This document shows, piece after piece, positions 42,575 to 51,432 of a stretch of 64,000 nucleotides of DNA; position 1 is the first letter of the stretch, and each line of letters starts with the position of its first letter. The position numbers were made by a program, and so were the translations under genes. The notes under the pieces were generated by a model. The model was not told the DNA's origin. It saw only the letters and a list, made by a program, of their open reading frames with translations, and searched no databases. This DNA is from JAJECS01 sp965219705 (lineage in GTDB: Bacteria > Chloroflexota > UBA11872): assembly GCA_965219705.1 (NCBI GenBank), contig OZ244789.1:1736001-1800000 (forward strand), given 5' to 3'.

Positions 42575-43674
42575 TGCGGGCGATCGAGACCAAGGTGCGC
42601 GATGGAGAGCGGCTCTCGACCGCGGACGCCGAGGTCCTTCTGAGCGACGCGCCGCTGATCGAAATGGGCGCGCTGGCCAATGAAGTCAGGTTCGAGCGGC
42701 ACCCAGAGTCCATGGTCACCTACGTCGTCGACACCAACCTCAACTACACCAACCTCTGCGACGCCTACTGCACCTTCTGCGCCTTCTACCGTCCCCACAC
42801 CAGCACGGCGCCCGACGCCTATACGCATACCGTCGATGAGATGCTCACGCGCATGGAGGCGGCGGTCGAGATGGGGTGCACCACGGTGCTCATGCAGGGC
42901 GGCCTGAACCCCGAGCTCCCTTTCGACTACTACACCGACATGGTGCGCGCCACGCGGGCGCGGTTCCCCGGGCTTACGCCGCATTTTTGGTCGGCGCCCG
43001 AGGTCTATGAGATGGCCAAGGTCTCGGGGCTTGACTACGGCGAGATCATGGCGGCGCTCTTCGCGGCGGGTCAACGCACCTTTCCCGGCGGCGGCGCGGA
43101 GGTGCTCACCAACCGCGTCCGGCATGCGATCAGCCCGCTCAAGATGGACGCCGACGAGTGGATCGCGGTCCATCGCGCCGCGCACCTGGCCGGCGTGCGC
43201 AGCACCGCCACGATGATGTATGGCCACGTGGAAACCAACGACGACCTCGTGGAGCACTTGTTGCGCGTGCGTGACCTGCAGGATGAGACGGGCGGCTTCA
43301 CGGCGTTCATCCCCTGGAGCTTCGCCCCCGGCCAGACGCCGCTCGGACGCAAGCTCAAGGGCGACCGTGCGTCGGCCAATCGCTATCTGCGCATCCTGGC
43401 CGCGTCGCGCCTCTTCCTGGACAACGTGGACCATGTGGATGCGTCGTGGTTCAGCGAAGGCAAGAAGGTTGGGCAGGTGGCGCTGCACTTCGGCGCCGAC
43501 GACTTCGGCGGCACCCTGTTCGAGGAAAACGTGATGCAAGAAGCCGGGCACTTCGCGCGGACCAGCATTGCCGAAACGCAAACCATGATCCGCGAGGCCG
43601 GCTTCGTCCCCGCCCAGCGCAATAGCTTCTACGAGATCTTGCGCACGTTTGACGAGGCGCCCCCTGGCGTCTGA
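42571..43674 (+). CDS. mqnC: Cyclic dehypoxanthine futalosine synthase MqnC
   Basis: Radical SAM cyclase of the futalosine route; 367 residues. C63-x3-C67-x2-C70 (NLCDAYCTFCAFYRP) binds the 4Fe-4S cluster. TTVLMQGGLNPELPFDYYTD, RTFPGGGAEVLTNRVRH and STATMMYGHVETNDDLVEHL confirm the subfamily. Two in-frame ATGs (42571, 42574); the first overlaps the mqnA stop. Confidence 0.96.
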   Translation: MMRAIETKVRDGERLSTADAEVLLSDAPLIEMGALANEVRFERHPESMVTYVVDTNLNYTNLCDAYCTFCAFYRPHTSTAPDAYTHTVDEMLTRMEAAVEMGCTTVLMQGGLNPELPFDYYTDMVRATRARFPGLTPHFWSAPEVYEMAKVSGLDYGEIMAALFAAGQRTFPGGGAEVLTNRVRHAISPLKMDADEWIAVHRAAHLAGVRSTATMMYGHVETNDDLVEHLLRVRDLQDETGGFTAFIPWSFAPGQTPLGRKLKGDRASANRYLRILAASRLFLDNVDHVDASWFSEGKKVGQVALHFGADDFGGTLFEENVMQEAGHFARTSIAETQTMIREAGFVPAQRNSFYEILRTFDEAPPGV

Positions 43675-43687
43675 CCGCGAGCCCGCC

Positions 43688-44524
43688 ATGGCGCGGGTGA
43701 CCGTGGGCCACAGCCCTGACGCCGACGACGCCTTCATGTTCTACGCGCTGGCGCACGGCCAGGTCACCGTCGAAGGTCTCGATCCAGGCAGCTATTCCGA
43801 AGTTCACGCCGATATCCAGGCGTTGAATCGGCGCGCCTTTGCCGGCGACCTCGACATGTCCCAGGTGTCGGCGGGCGCCTATCCCTTTGTCGCCGACCAG
43901 TACCGCATCACGGCCTGCGGTTCGTCCATGGGCCTCAACTACGGCCCGATCGTCGTCGCCCGCCACGCAGAGACCGAAATCCGGGATGCGCGGGTCGCGA
44001 TCCCCGGCGAGCACACCACCGCCTATCTCCTCGGAAGGATCTTCCTTCCCCCATTTCAGCCGGTCGAGATGGCATTTGCCGAGGTGCTGCCAGCGGTGAG
44101 AGACGGATCGGTGACGGCGGGAATCGTCATTCACGAGGGCCAGCTCAACTACGGCGAATACGGATTGACCAAGCAAGTTGATCTGGGCGAGCGTTGGTTC
44201 ACCGCGACCGGTCTCCCCTTGCCGCTGGGCCTCAACGTCGTGCGGCGCGGGCTGGCCGAGTCCCGGCAGCGCGCGCTGGCGGCTGCCCTGAGCGCATCCA
44301 TCGCCTGGGCCGACGCGCATCCCGAGCCTGCACTGGCCTACGCGCGCAGCTTTGCCCCGGAGGTTGGCGCGGATCTCACCGCGGCATTCACGCGCATGTA
44401 CGTCAACGATCTGACCCGTGACATGGGGACGCAGGGCGCCGCGGGTCTCGAGGCGCTCTACCGCCGCGCGGCTGACGCCGGCTTGCTTGACGTGATGCCG
44501 CCGCTGGACATTCTCCGCGCCTAG
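43688..44524 (+). CDS. mqnD: 1,4-dihydroxy-6-naphthoate synthase MqnD
   Basis: 278 residues, periplasmic-binding-protein fold converting cyclic dehypoxanthine futalosine to 1,4-dihydroxy-6-naphthoate. GHSPDADDAFMFYALAHG, GSSMGLNYGPIVVA, IPGEHTTAYLL and VIHEGQLNYGEYGLTK are characteristic. ATG 43688 begins 13 bp after mqnC. No futalosine hydrolase (mqnB) is in the cluster; a general nucleosidase elsewhere must supply it. Confidence 0.95.
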   Translation: MARVTVGHSPDADDAFMFYALAHGQVTVEGLDPGSYSEVHADIQALNRRAFAGDLDMSQVSAGAYPFVADQYRITACGSSMGLNYGPIVVARHAETEIRDARVAIPGEHTTAYLLGRIFLPPFQPVEMAFAEVLPAVRDGSVTAGIVIHEGQLNYGEYGLTKQVDLGERWFTATGLPLPLGLNVVRRGLAESRQRALAAALSASIAWADAHPEPALAYARSFAPEVGADLTAAFTRMYVNDLTRDMGTQGAAGLEALYRRAADAGLLDVMPPLDILRA

Positions 44525-44909
44525 CGCCCCGGTGATTGGTGAAGCCTCAGGCCGTGGCGAATCACAATGATCAGCGTCAGGCGCCTCCTTACTTCTCGGC
44601 CACGTTCCGGTCCCCTCTCCCTCGATGGGTGTCCAGACCGGGGAGAGGGCTAGGGTGAGGGTGAAAAATGCGGGGCCCACTACAATGCCCTCGGCGGCAC
44701 GCACTCTCCGCACCGCCACTGACAGGCTCCAGTCGATGACTGCCCGATGCAAGGAATCTCCGCGACCCGTGAAGCCCGCGTTCACGGGCGCGGTTGGCAT
44801 TGCGGCGGCAGTCCGCGCGGCGGCTCGCTAAGCGAATCGCCGGCCGGTGGGCCATGGCCCACACTCGATCAGGTCCTGCAACGTCCCACCCCTGCTGAGG
44901 AAGTCGCCC
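44525..44909. other. Intergenic region before cimA
   Basis: 385 bp. CCCTCTCCC (44613-44621) pairs with GGGAGAGGG (44641-44649), followed by CTAGGGTGAGGG, the dispersed hairpin also seen near 24.3 kb. A perfect 8-bp stem CCCGTGAA/TTCACGGG lies at 44764-44786. No leader peptide, T-box or riboswitch pattern was recognised. Confidence 0.5.
44613..44649. repeat. CCCTCTCCC/GGGAGAGGG hairpin
   Basis: 9-bp stem with a 19-base loop; same family as 24307-24330. Between mqnD and cimA it could act as a terminator but lacks a T-run. Confidence 0.65.
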
Positions 44910-46484
44910 ATGCAACTCTCGCTATACGACACCACCCTGCGCGACGGCGCGCAGACCGAGGGCATCTCGTTTTCCGCCGAAGACAAGCTCCGCATCGCCG
45001 AGCGTCTCGATGCCTACGGCGTGCACTACATCGAAGGCGGCTTTCCGGGGTCGAACCCCAAGGACCGCGAGTTCTTCACCCGCGCCGCTGAGCGAACCTG
45101 GAAGCACGCACGCATCGCCGCATTTGGCGCCACGCGCTACAAGGGCACGCGCGCCGCCGCGGACGACAACCTGCAGGCCTTGCTGGCGTGTCAGACCCCG
45201 ACCGTGACCATCGTGGCCAAGTTTTCGCGGTTTCAGGCCGAGACCGTGCTCGAAACCACGCCGGACGAGAACCTGGCGATGATTCGCGACTCGGTGGCCT
45301 TCCTCAAGGACGCCGGCCGCGAAGTCATCGTCGACGCCGAGCACTACTTCGACGGCCTGGCGCACGACCGCGCTTACGTGGAGCAGTGTGTGCAGGCCGC
45401 CGCCGCTGCCGATTGGCTGGTGCTCTGCGACACCAACGGCGGGTCCCTGCCGACCGGGATCACGAATGGGACCTTGGCGGCCGCCGCCTGGACGGATATC
45501 CCACTAGGCATTCACACCCACGACGACCTGGACGTGGCCGAAGCCAATGCCCTTGCCGGTGTTGAGGCAGGTGCGCGTCAGGTCCAGGGCACGGCCAACG
45601 GGCTGGGCGAGCGCTGCGGCAACGCCAATCTGCTGACGCTGATCCCCACCCTGCAACTCAAGCTCGGATACGAGTGCGTCGCTCCCGCGCAGCTGCGCCA
45701 GACGGCTGTGCTCGCGCGCTACGTCGCGGAGATCGCCAACGTGACGCTCGATCCGCAAACGCCGTTCGCCGGCCACAGCGCGTTTGCCCACAAGGCTGGC
45801 TATCACGGCAGCGGCATGCGGAAGCACGCCGACGCGTACCAGCACATCGATCCGGTGCTCGTGGGCAACGACTCCCGCATCCTCATTTCGGAGCTGGCCG
45901 GGCGCAGCTCGGTCGTCGCGCGAGCCGATGCTTTGGGGCTGGGCTCCGAGACCGACGCCGCGCGCGTCGTCGGCGAGCTCAAGTCGCTAGAAGAGCGCGG
46001 ATTTCAATTCGAAGGCGCCGAGGCCTCGTTCGAACTATTGCTGCGGCGGCTGACCGGCGAATACGAGTCGCCGTTTGACTTTGTGGACTTCCTCGTCTTG
46101 GCGGAGACCCGCGGCGGGCGCGACATGCTCTCCGAGGCCATGGTGAAAATCCGCGTTGGGGACGAGGTTTTCCACACGGCGGCCGAAGGCAATGGACCCG
46201 TCAGCGCGCTCGACCGTGCTGCGCGCAAGGCACTGGAGCGGTTCTTTCCCGAGCTTGGTGGGATGCACCTCGCCGACTACAAGGTCCGCATCCTGGATTC
46301 CAGCGCCGCCACGGACGCGGCGGTGCGCGTCCTCATCCAGTCCTCCGACGGTGAGGGGGAGTGGGGCACCGTGGGCAGCTCGGCAAATATCATCGAGGCC
46401 TCGTGGCTGGCGTTGAAGGACAGCTACGAGTACGCCCTGCTCCGCGCCCGCGGCCTCCAATCCACGACGGCGGAACCTTCGTAA
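44910..46484 (+). CDS. cimA: Citramalate synthase (CimA-type)
   Basis: A 524-residue enzyme of the isopropylmalate/homocitrate synthase superfamily. Joins pyruvate and acetyl-CoA to citramalate for isoleucine synthesis. YDTTLRDGAQTEGI and GIHTHDDLDVAEANALAG are the catalytic and metal motifs, GTANGLGERCGNAN follows, and the C-terminal half includes the regulatory LeuA-like domain (DYKVRILDSSAATDAAVRVL). Length and DTTLRDGAQ favour citramalate over isopropylmalate synthase. ATG 44910. Confidence 0.93.
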   Translation: MQLSLYDTTLRDGAQTEGISFSAEDKLRIAERLDAYGVHYIEGGFPGSNPKDREFFTRAAERTWKHARIAAFGATRYKGTRAAADDNLQALLACQTPTVTIVAKFSRFQAETVLETTPDENLAMIRDSVAFLKDAGREVIVDAEHYFDGLAHDRAYVEQCVQAAAAADWLVLCDTNGGSLPTGITNGTLAAAAWTDIPLGIHTHDDLDVAEANALAGVEAGARQVQGTANGLGERCGNANLLTLIPTLQLKLGYECVAPAQLRQTAVLARYVAEIANVTLDPQTPFAGHSAFAHKAGYHGSGMRKHADAYQHIDPVLVGNDSRILISELAGRSSVVARADALGLGSETDAARVVGELKSLEERGFQFEGAEASFELLLRRLTGEYESPFDFVDFLVLAETRGGRDMLSEAMVKIRVGDEVFHTAAEGNGPVSALDRAARKALERFFPELGGMHLADYKVRILDSSAATDAAVRVLIQSSDGEGEWGTVGSSANIIEASWLALKDSYEYALLRARGLQSTTAEPS

Positions 46485-46697
46485 CAGTCCACGAACCCCC
46501 AGCCAGGCGGCGTGTTGCCGCAGGGCCGTTCGACATGCTGCCGATCAACGATCAATTTCGCGCCGAACGGATGCTGCCTTGGCGTCCCACAGGCGTCGCG
46601 CGCACCGCGTCCGTCCCGCCGACGCGAGCCTCAGGCCCGTGACCAACGGCGGCGTGAGTAGCGGCGCCATCGCCGCTGAACTCCCGGACCTTATTGG

Positions 46698-46725
46698 CCT
46701 CAGCGCGGGCCTGCCCGCGCTGAGG
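46698..46725. promoter_or_regulatory. Perfect 13-bp inverted repeat upstream of the ECF sigma gene
   Basis: CCTCAGCGCGGGC, 2-bp loop, GCCCGCGCTGAGG. No T-tract follows, so a rho-independent terminator is unlikely unless it is of the T-less kind. It lies 66 bp ahead of the sigma start and 213 bp after cimA; it could be an operator or attenuator hairpin. Confidence 0.55.
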
Positions 46726-46791
46726 AGCCCGTTCCTGCGGCGGCGCGGTGTCGGTCCGATCGACGGGCGTGGCACTCTAGCCCCAGCGCGC

Positions 46792-47376
46792 ATGACTAGC
46801 GAAACTCCCGCAGCGGCTGAGCGCCCGGACCTGGTCCTTGGGCGTCGGCTCGTCCGCGATGAAGCCGATGCGCTGGGCGGCGTCTACGACCTGCTGAGCA
46901 GGACGGTGTGGTCCATGGCGCGGCGCGCCTTTCCCCAGGGCGTCGCCGAAGATGTCGTCCAGGACGTCTTCATGCAGGTGTGGACCCGCCGCCACCAATT
47001 TGATGAGTCGCGTGGATCGCTGACGTCATGGGTGCTGCGCATCGCCCGCAACCGCATCACCGATACGATTCGCGCCGCCAGCGTCCGTCCCCAGCTGCAG
47101 CCGTACGAGGTCGACCTTGACAGTCGCCCCGAGGCCGACGGGGAGCCGGCGCCCTGGGAGCACGCCTGGCTCGCCGAGCGCCGGCAGAAGCTCCGACAGG
47201 CGATCCGGGGCCTGAATCAGCCTGAGCAGGATGTGCTCTGGCTCGCATATTTCGGCTACACCCAATCCGAAATCTCGAAGCGCCTGGATGTGCCGTTGGG
47301 CACGGTCAAGACGCGCACCCGGACCGCCCTGCGCAGGTTGCGCGAACGCCTGGGCGACCAGGACCTGCTCGGCTAG
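46792..47376 (+). CDS. ECF-type RNA polymerase sigma factor
   Basis: 194 residues. Region 2 is visible as RRAFPQGVAEDVVQDVFMQV and SLTSWVLRIARNRITDTIR (-10 recognition), region 4 as QPEQDVLWLAYFGYTQSEIS and RLDVPLGTVKTRTRTALRRL (-35 recognition, HTH). ATG 46792 is chosen by homology. Next to an RskA-like anti-sigma gene 3 bp downstream, so SigK-like regulation by membrane sequestration is expected. No stress-type promoter was identifiable. Confidence 0.92.
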   Translation: MTSETPAAAERPDLVLGRRLVRDEADALGGVYDLLSRTVWSMARRAFPQGVAEDVVQDVFMQVWTRRHQFDESRGSLTSWVLRIARNRITDTIRAASVRPQLQPYEVDLDSRPEADGEPAPWEHAWLAERRQKLRQAIRGLNQPEQDVLWLAYFGYTQSEISKRLDVPLGTVKTRTRTALRRLRERLGDQDLLG

Positions 47377-47379
47377 CCC

Positions 47380-48126
47380 ATGGACTCAGCGACGCTCAAC
47401 GATCTCATCAGCGGCTACGCGCTTGACGACCTCAGCCCGGCCGAGGCCCGCGAGCTCGACGCGGTCCTGCTGCGCGATGCCTCGGTGCGCCGCGAAGCCG
47501 ATACCGTGCGCCAGGCGCTGGATACGCTTGCGCTCGGCGCGGGCGTCGCAGCGCCCCCGCCGGACCTGCGGGCTCGGATCATGGCGGCTGCGCGGCCCCG
47601 CGCGCGGCGCTTGCGCCTTCCGACATGGCCGGTTCTGGGATTCGCGGGCGCGTCCATGGTTGGCGCTGCGGCCGTTGCGGCCGTCATCGTGCTCGCGCTG
47701 CGGGTCGGCGACCTCCAGCAGACCGTTGACGAGATGCACGCCGGCCTGTCGGCGCAACGCGCGGCGCTGGTCGATATCTATGCGACCCAACCGCACTCCG
47801 TCACGCTGCATGGGATGCCGGGCGCCGAGGACGCCTGGGCGCATCTGATGTTCGACGACGCCGGCTCCCAGGTCATGCTTGTCGTCGACGGCCTTCACGC
47901 GCCGCGCCACGACCACGTCTACCATCTCTGGTTGGTCCATGAGAGCGGTACGCGCGTCAGCGGCGCCAACTTCAGCACCGACCTCGCGGGCAGTGCGGTC
48001 GTGCTGGTGAAGAGTGCTCAACCGGTGTACGTGTTTCACGCCTTTGAGGTCACCGAGGAGCTGATGCACGGCAGCCCGAGCAGCCCAACCGGCGACCCGA
48101 TGCTCGTGGGGACCATGCCCCAGTAG
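47380..48126 (+). CDS. RskA-like membrane anti-sigma factor
   Basis: 248 residues: cytosolic N-terminal anti-sigma domain (1-75, YALDDLSPAEARELDAVLLR), one transmembrane segment (about 84-108), and an extracytoplasmic RskA C-terminal domain with HGMPGAEDAWAHLMFDD and HAPRHDHVYHLWLV. No zinc HxxxCxxC motif in the N-terminal part. Released by regulated proteolysis in related systems. The His-rich HAPRHDHVYH segment is unusual and could sense a metal. Confidence 0.9.
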   Translation: MDSATLNDLISGYALDDLSPAEARELDAVLLRDASVRREADTVRQALDTLALGAGVAAPPPDLRARIMAAARPRARRLRLPTWPVLGFAGASMVGAAAVAAVIVLALRVGDLQQTVDEMHAGLSAQRAALVDIYATQPHSVTLHGMPGAEDAWAHLMFDDAGSQVMLVVDGLHAPRHDHVYHLWLVHESGTRVSGANFSTDLAGSAVVLVKSAQPVYVFHAFEVTEELMHGSPSSPTGDPMLVGTMPQ

Positions 48127-48146
48127 GAGTCGGCCGTGCGGCCGGC

Positions 48147-49259
48147 TCAGGCCTGCGTGATCAGCTGCGCCGCCACTTGCGTGATGTCCCGCAGGGCGTC
48201 GTGCGGCATGAACTCCTCGGTGGTGTGCACGTCGATGTAGCCCACGCCCAAGCACACCGAGGTGATGCCCTTGAGGTTGAACTCGTGGGCATCGCTGCCG
48301 CCGCCCGTGCTGACGTGGCGCGGCGTAAGCCCTGACGCCTTGATGGCACGGTCGGCGAGTTGAATGGCCTGCGCGTCCTCCTCCAGCTGGTACGCGACGT
48401 AAAAGCGCTGCTCGTCAAAATCGAAGGAGCCGCCCAGGTCGGCTGCCGCGTCGGCGACGGCCGCGCGCATGGCGGCGATCTGGTCGGCCAACCGGTCCTC
48501 GCTGAGACTGCGCGCCTCGGCCTCGATACGCGCCGTGGGGGCCACGATGTTCGACGCCTGCCCACCCTCGATCCGTCCGATGTTGGCGGTCGTTTCGGCG
48601 TCGACCCGTCCCAGCGGCATCCGGTCCACGGCCCGCGCCAGCAAGCTGATGGCGCTGATCCCAAGCTCGGGTTCGATTCCCGCGTGCGCCGCCCGCCCGT
48701 TCAGCGTGGCGGTGCAGCGAATCTGCCCCGGCGCGCGCATGACCACGTTGCCCACCGGCCCGCCGGCATCGAAAACGAACGACGTTCGCGCTGTGATGGA
48801 CGCCGCGTCGAACGCCTTGGACCCGATGTGCCCCACGTCCTCGCCGACGGTGAACACCACCTCGATCGGTGCGTGATCCAGACCGGCGTCGTCAACCGCG
48901 CGGATCGCCTCGATGATCGCGGCCAGGCCCGCTTTGTCATCGGCCCCAAGCACGCTCGACCCGTCGGATCGCACGCCGCTGGCGTCCACCACGGGCCGCA
49001 TGTTGGGCGTCGGTTGCACGGTATCCATGTGCGCGTTGAGCATGATGAGGCCGTCGCTGCGCCCGCGGCCCGGCCAGCACCCGATCAGATTGCCGATCGC
49101 GTCTTGGCGAAACCGGATGCCCAGCGGTTCCAGCGCCGGTCGAATGATCGCCGCCACGCGCTCCTCGTCGCCATGGAAGCTGTCGACGGACAGCATGTCG
49201 ACAAAATTGCCGAGCAGGCGGTCGTCGTTGATCGCCACCGGGCCTGGACTCTCAGGCAT
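48147..49259 (-). CDS. M20-family peptidase T-like protein A
   Basis: 370 residues of the YqjE/PepT-like M20 group. NAHMDTVQP (zinc His, Asp), VLGADDKAGLAAI, FTVGEDVGHIGS (general-base Glu followed by Asp as the ligand, where most have EE), GRAAHAGIEPELG, and SDAHEFNLKGITSVCLGVG. Probably a tripeptide or oligopeptide aminopeptidase. Direct neighbour of a paralogue on the same strand. Confidence 0.88.
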   Translation of the reverse strand: MPESPGPVAINDDRLLGNFVDMLSVDSFHGDEERVAAIIRPALEPLGIRFRQDAIGNLIGCWPGRGRSDGLIMLNAHMDTVQPTPNMRPVVDASGVRSDGSSVLGADDKAGLAAIIEAIRAVDDAGLDHAPIEVVFTVGEDVGHIGSKAFDAASITARTSFVFDAGGPVGNVVMRAPGQIRCTATLNGRAAHAGIEPELGISAISLLARAVDRMPLGRVDAETTANIGRIEGGQASNIVAPTARIEAEARSLSEDRLADQIAAMRAAVADAAADLGGSFDFDEQRFYVAYQLEEDAQAIQLADRAIKASGLTPRHVSTGGGSDAHEFNLKGITSVCLGVGYIDVHTTEEFMPHDALRDITQVAAQLITQA

Positions 49260-49315
49260 CGTGCTCCTCCAACATGCGGCGTGTCATTCCCCCGCTGAGC
49301 CGGTCGGAGTTGTCC

Positions 49316-50422
49316 CTAGCCGGCAACGACAATCGCCTGCGCTGCGACTTGCGCGATTTGCCGCAGCGCTGCGTGCGGCGCGAACTCGTCGACGGTATGC
49401 GCACCGGTGCAGCCCATGCCAAGGATCGTCGACCAGATGCCCTTCGCATTGAACTCATGCGCGTCGCTGCCGCCGCCCGTCGAGACATGCGAAGGTTCGA
49501 GTCCGGCCGATCGGATGGCGCGGTCAGCCATCTTGACGACCGAGTTCATGTCGGAAAACCCGAACGCCTGAATGCGGTTGGTTTTCTCGTACTCCACGGT
49601 CCCCCCGAACTCCTTGGCCGCTTCCTCCATAACCTCGCGCATGTGCTCGATCTGACTATCGAGCAGCCACTGACGCAGGCTGCGGGCCTGGCCGACGAGC
49701 GTCACCTCGGCGGGCACGATGTTCATCGCCTGTCCGCCGTTGACGGTGCCGATGTTGGCAACGGTGTAGGGGCTCACCCGTCCGAGCTGCATCCGATCGA
49801 TGGCCCGTGCCATCATGGCGATGGCGCTGATGCCATTTTCGGGCTCGGTGCCGGCGTGCGCCGCGCGGCCGCGGAACACCGCGGTGAACGCCTCCGCGGC
49901 CGGTCCCTCCGTCACGACCGATCCGACCGGCCCATCCCCATCGAACACCAGCCCTCTGCGGGACTCGATCGCCGCGGGGTCGAAGGCGCGCGACCCGATG
50001 TGTCCCACGTCCTCACCGACCGTAAAGACCAGCTCGATTAGCCCGTGCGGGAGACCTGCGTCCGCGACCGCCTGCACCCCTTCCACGATGGCCGCCACCC
50101 CGGCCTTGTCGTCAGCGCCCAGTACACTCGATCCATCCGATGCGACCCCCTCCGCCGTCACCACGGGTTCCATGCCGGACGTGGGCCACACGGTGTCCAT
50201 GTGCGCGTTCAGCATCAGCGGCTGAGCGTCGCTGCCCTGCTCGTCCCAGCGGGCGATGAGATTGCCATGGGCGTCGAGCTTGGTCGTCAGCCCCGCCGCC
50301 TCGAGCGTTGGGCGCAGAACCTCCACGATCCGATTTTCATCGCCGTGATAGCTGTCGATGCGCAGCAGACGCAGAAATGTGGCAAGCAAACGGTCATGGT
50401 CGATGGGAACGCGTTCGAGCAT
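49316..50422 (-). CDS. M20-family peptidase T-like protein B
   Basis: 368 residues, about half identical to its neighbour at 48147 and colinear over the full length. Same motifs (NAHMDTVWP, VLGADDKAGVAAI, FTVGEDVGHIGS, GRAAHAGTEPENG, SDAHEFNAKGIW). The two lie 56 bp apart in tandem, a gene duplication with divergence; it retains all recognisable ligands, so both may be active on different peptides. Confidence 0.88.
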   Translation of the reverse strand: MLERVPIDHDRLLATFLRLLRIDSYHGDENRIVEVLRPTLEAAGLTTKLDAHGNLIARWDEQGSDAQPLMLNAHMDTVWPTSGMEPVVTAEGVASDGSSVLGADDKAGVAAIVEGVQAVADAGLPHGLIELVFTVGEDVGHIGSRAFDPAAIESRRGLVFDGDGPVGSVVTEGPAAEAFTAVFRGRAAHAGTEPENGISAIAMMARAIDRMQLGRVSPYTVANIGTVNGGQAMNIVPAEVTLVGQARSLRQWLLDSQIEHMREVMEEAAKEFGGTVEYEKTNRIQAFGFSDMNSVVKMADRAIRSAGLEPSHVSTGGGSDAHEFNAKGIWSTILGMGCTGAHTVDEFAPHAALRQIAQVAAQAIVVAG

Positions 50423-50520
50423 TGGGCTTTGATCTCCGCATGACGCAACAGCGCATTTTGGCTGATGCGGCCGTTCGGGTCAGCCTAACGGTTCGCGTCA
50501 CTTCCGACCGGGCCCGCTGA

Positions 50521-51432
50521 GTGAGTCTGATGCCGGCGCTAGAGATTCGAGGTTTGCGCAAGTCCTTCGCGGATGTGTCCGCCGTTCGCGACGTCTCGCT
50601 CACGGTCAATCCGGGGGAAATCCTCGGCCTGCTCGGACCCAACGGGGCCGGAAAGACCACGACCATTCGCGCCGTCATGGGCATCGTGACACCGGATGCC
50701 GGGGACATACGCATTCACGACCGCCTGCCCACCATCGAGCTCAGGCGCCGCATCGGCTATTTGCCGGAGGAGCGCGGGCTCCATCGGGGCGCGCGCACCT
50801 CCGACGCCGTGGAATACCTCGGCCGCCTCAAGGGTCTGAGCCGCGCCGAGGCCCGGTCCCGTACCGCTGCTTGGCTCGGGCGACTGGATCTTGCCGAAGG
50901 GGCCGCGCGCAAGACCGACGAGCTCAGCCGCGGCATGGCGCAGAAGGCGCAGATTGCGGCCACGCTGCTCAGCGAGCCGGACATCCTGATCCTGGATGAG
51001 CCGACGCAGAACCTGGACCCGATCAACGTCAAGCTGTTGCTCGACATAATCCGCGAGCGGCGTGACGCCGGCGCGGCCATCGTGATCAGCACCCACGTCA
51101 TGAGCCAGGTCGAGCACCTGGCGGACCGCATCTATCTTGTCGCCGACGGCCGCGGAGTCCTGGAAGGCCGGGTCGCGGACGTGCGCCGGGCTTACGCCCC
51201 CAACGCCGTGCGCTTCGTTTCTCCGGATCGCGTCGCCGACCTTCCCGGCGTTACCGAGCTTCGTGACGACGAGGATGGCTACTACGCCGTGCTGGCGGCG
51301 GGTGAAGCGCCCGAGACCGTCCTGCAGGAACTCGTGCGCCGCGGCGTTCGTATTGACCGCTTCGAGCGGGCCCTGGCCACGCTCGACGACGTGTTCATCC
51401 AGGCCGTGCGCCAGGCGGGCGATCATGCGTAA
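50521..51432 (+). CDS. ABC transporter ATP-binding protein (Nat/DUF4162 type)
   Basis: 303 residues. LLGPNGAGKTTTIR is Walker A, LSRGMAQKAQIAATLL the variant signature, ILILDEPTQNLDP Walker B, and STHVMSQVEHLADRI the H-loop region; a C-terminal DUF4162-like domain follows (220-300). Pairs with the permease at 51425. Class resembles Na+ or drug efflux NatA. Start GTG 50521; ATG 50530 is an alternative. Confidence 0.92.
   Translation: MSLMPALEIRGLRKSFADVSAVRDVSLTVNPGEILGLLGPNGAGKTTTIRAVMGIVTPDAGDIRIHDRLPTIELRRRIGYLPEERGLHRGARTSDAVEYLGRLKGLSRAEARSRTAAWLGRLDLAEGAARKTDELSRGMAQKAQIAATLLSEPDILILDEPTQNLDPINVKLLLDIIRERRDAGAAIVISTHVMSQVEHLADRIYLVADGRGVLEGRVADVRRAYAPNAVRFVSPDRVADLPGVTELRDDEDGYYAVLAAGEAPETVLQELVRRGVRIDRFERALATLDDVFIQAVRQAGDHA

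Noticed and set aside
44525..44909. T-box or riboswitch upstream of cimA
   Set aside because: No T-box GGTGGnACC motif or known riboswitch core; only a generic 8-bp hairpin and a dispersed repeat.
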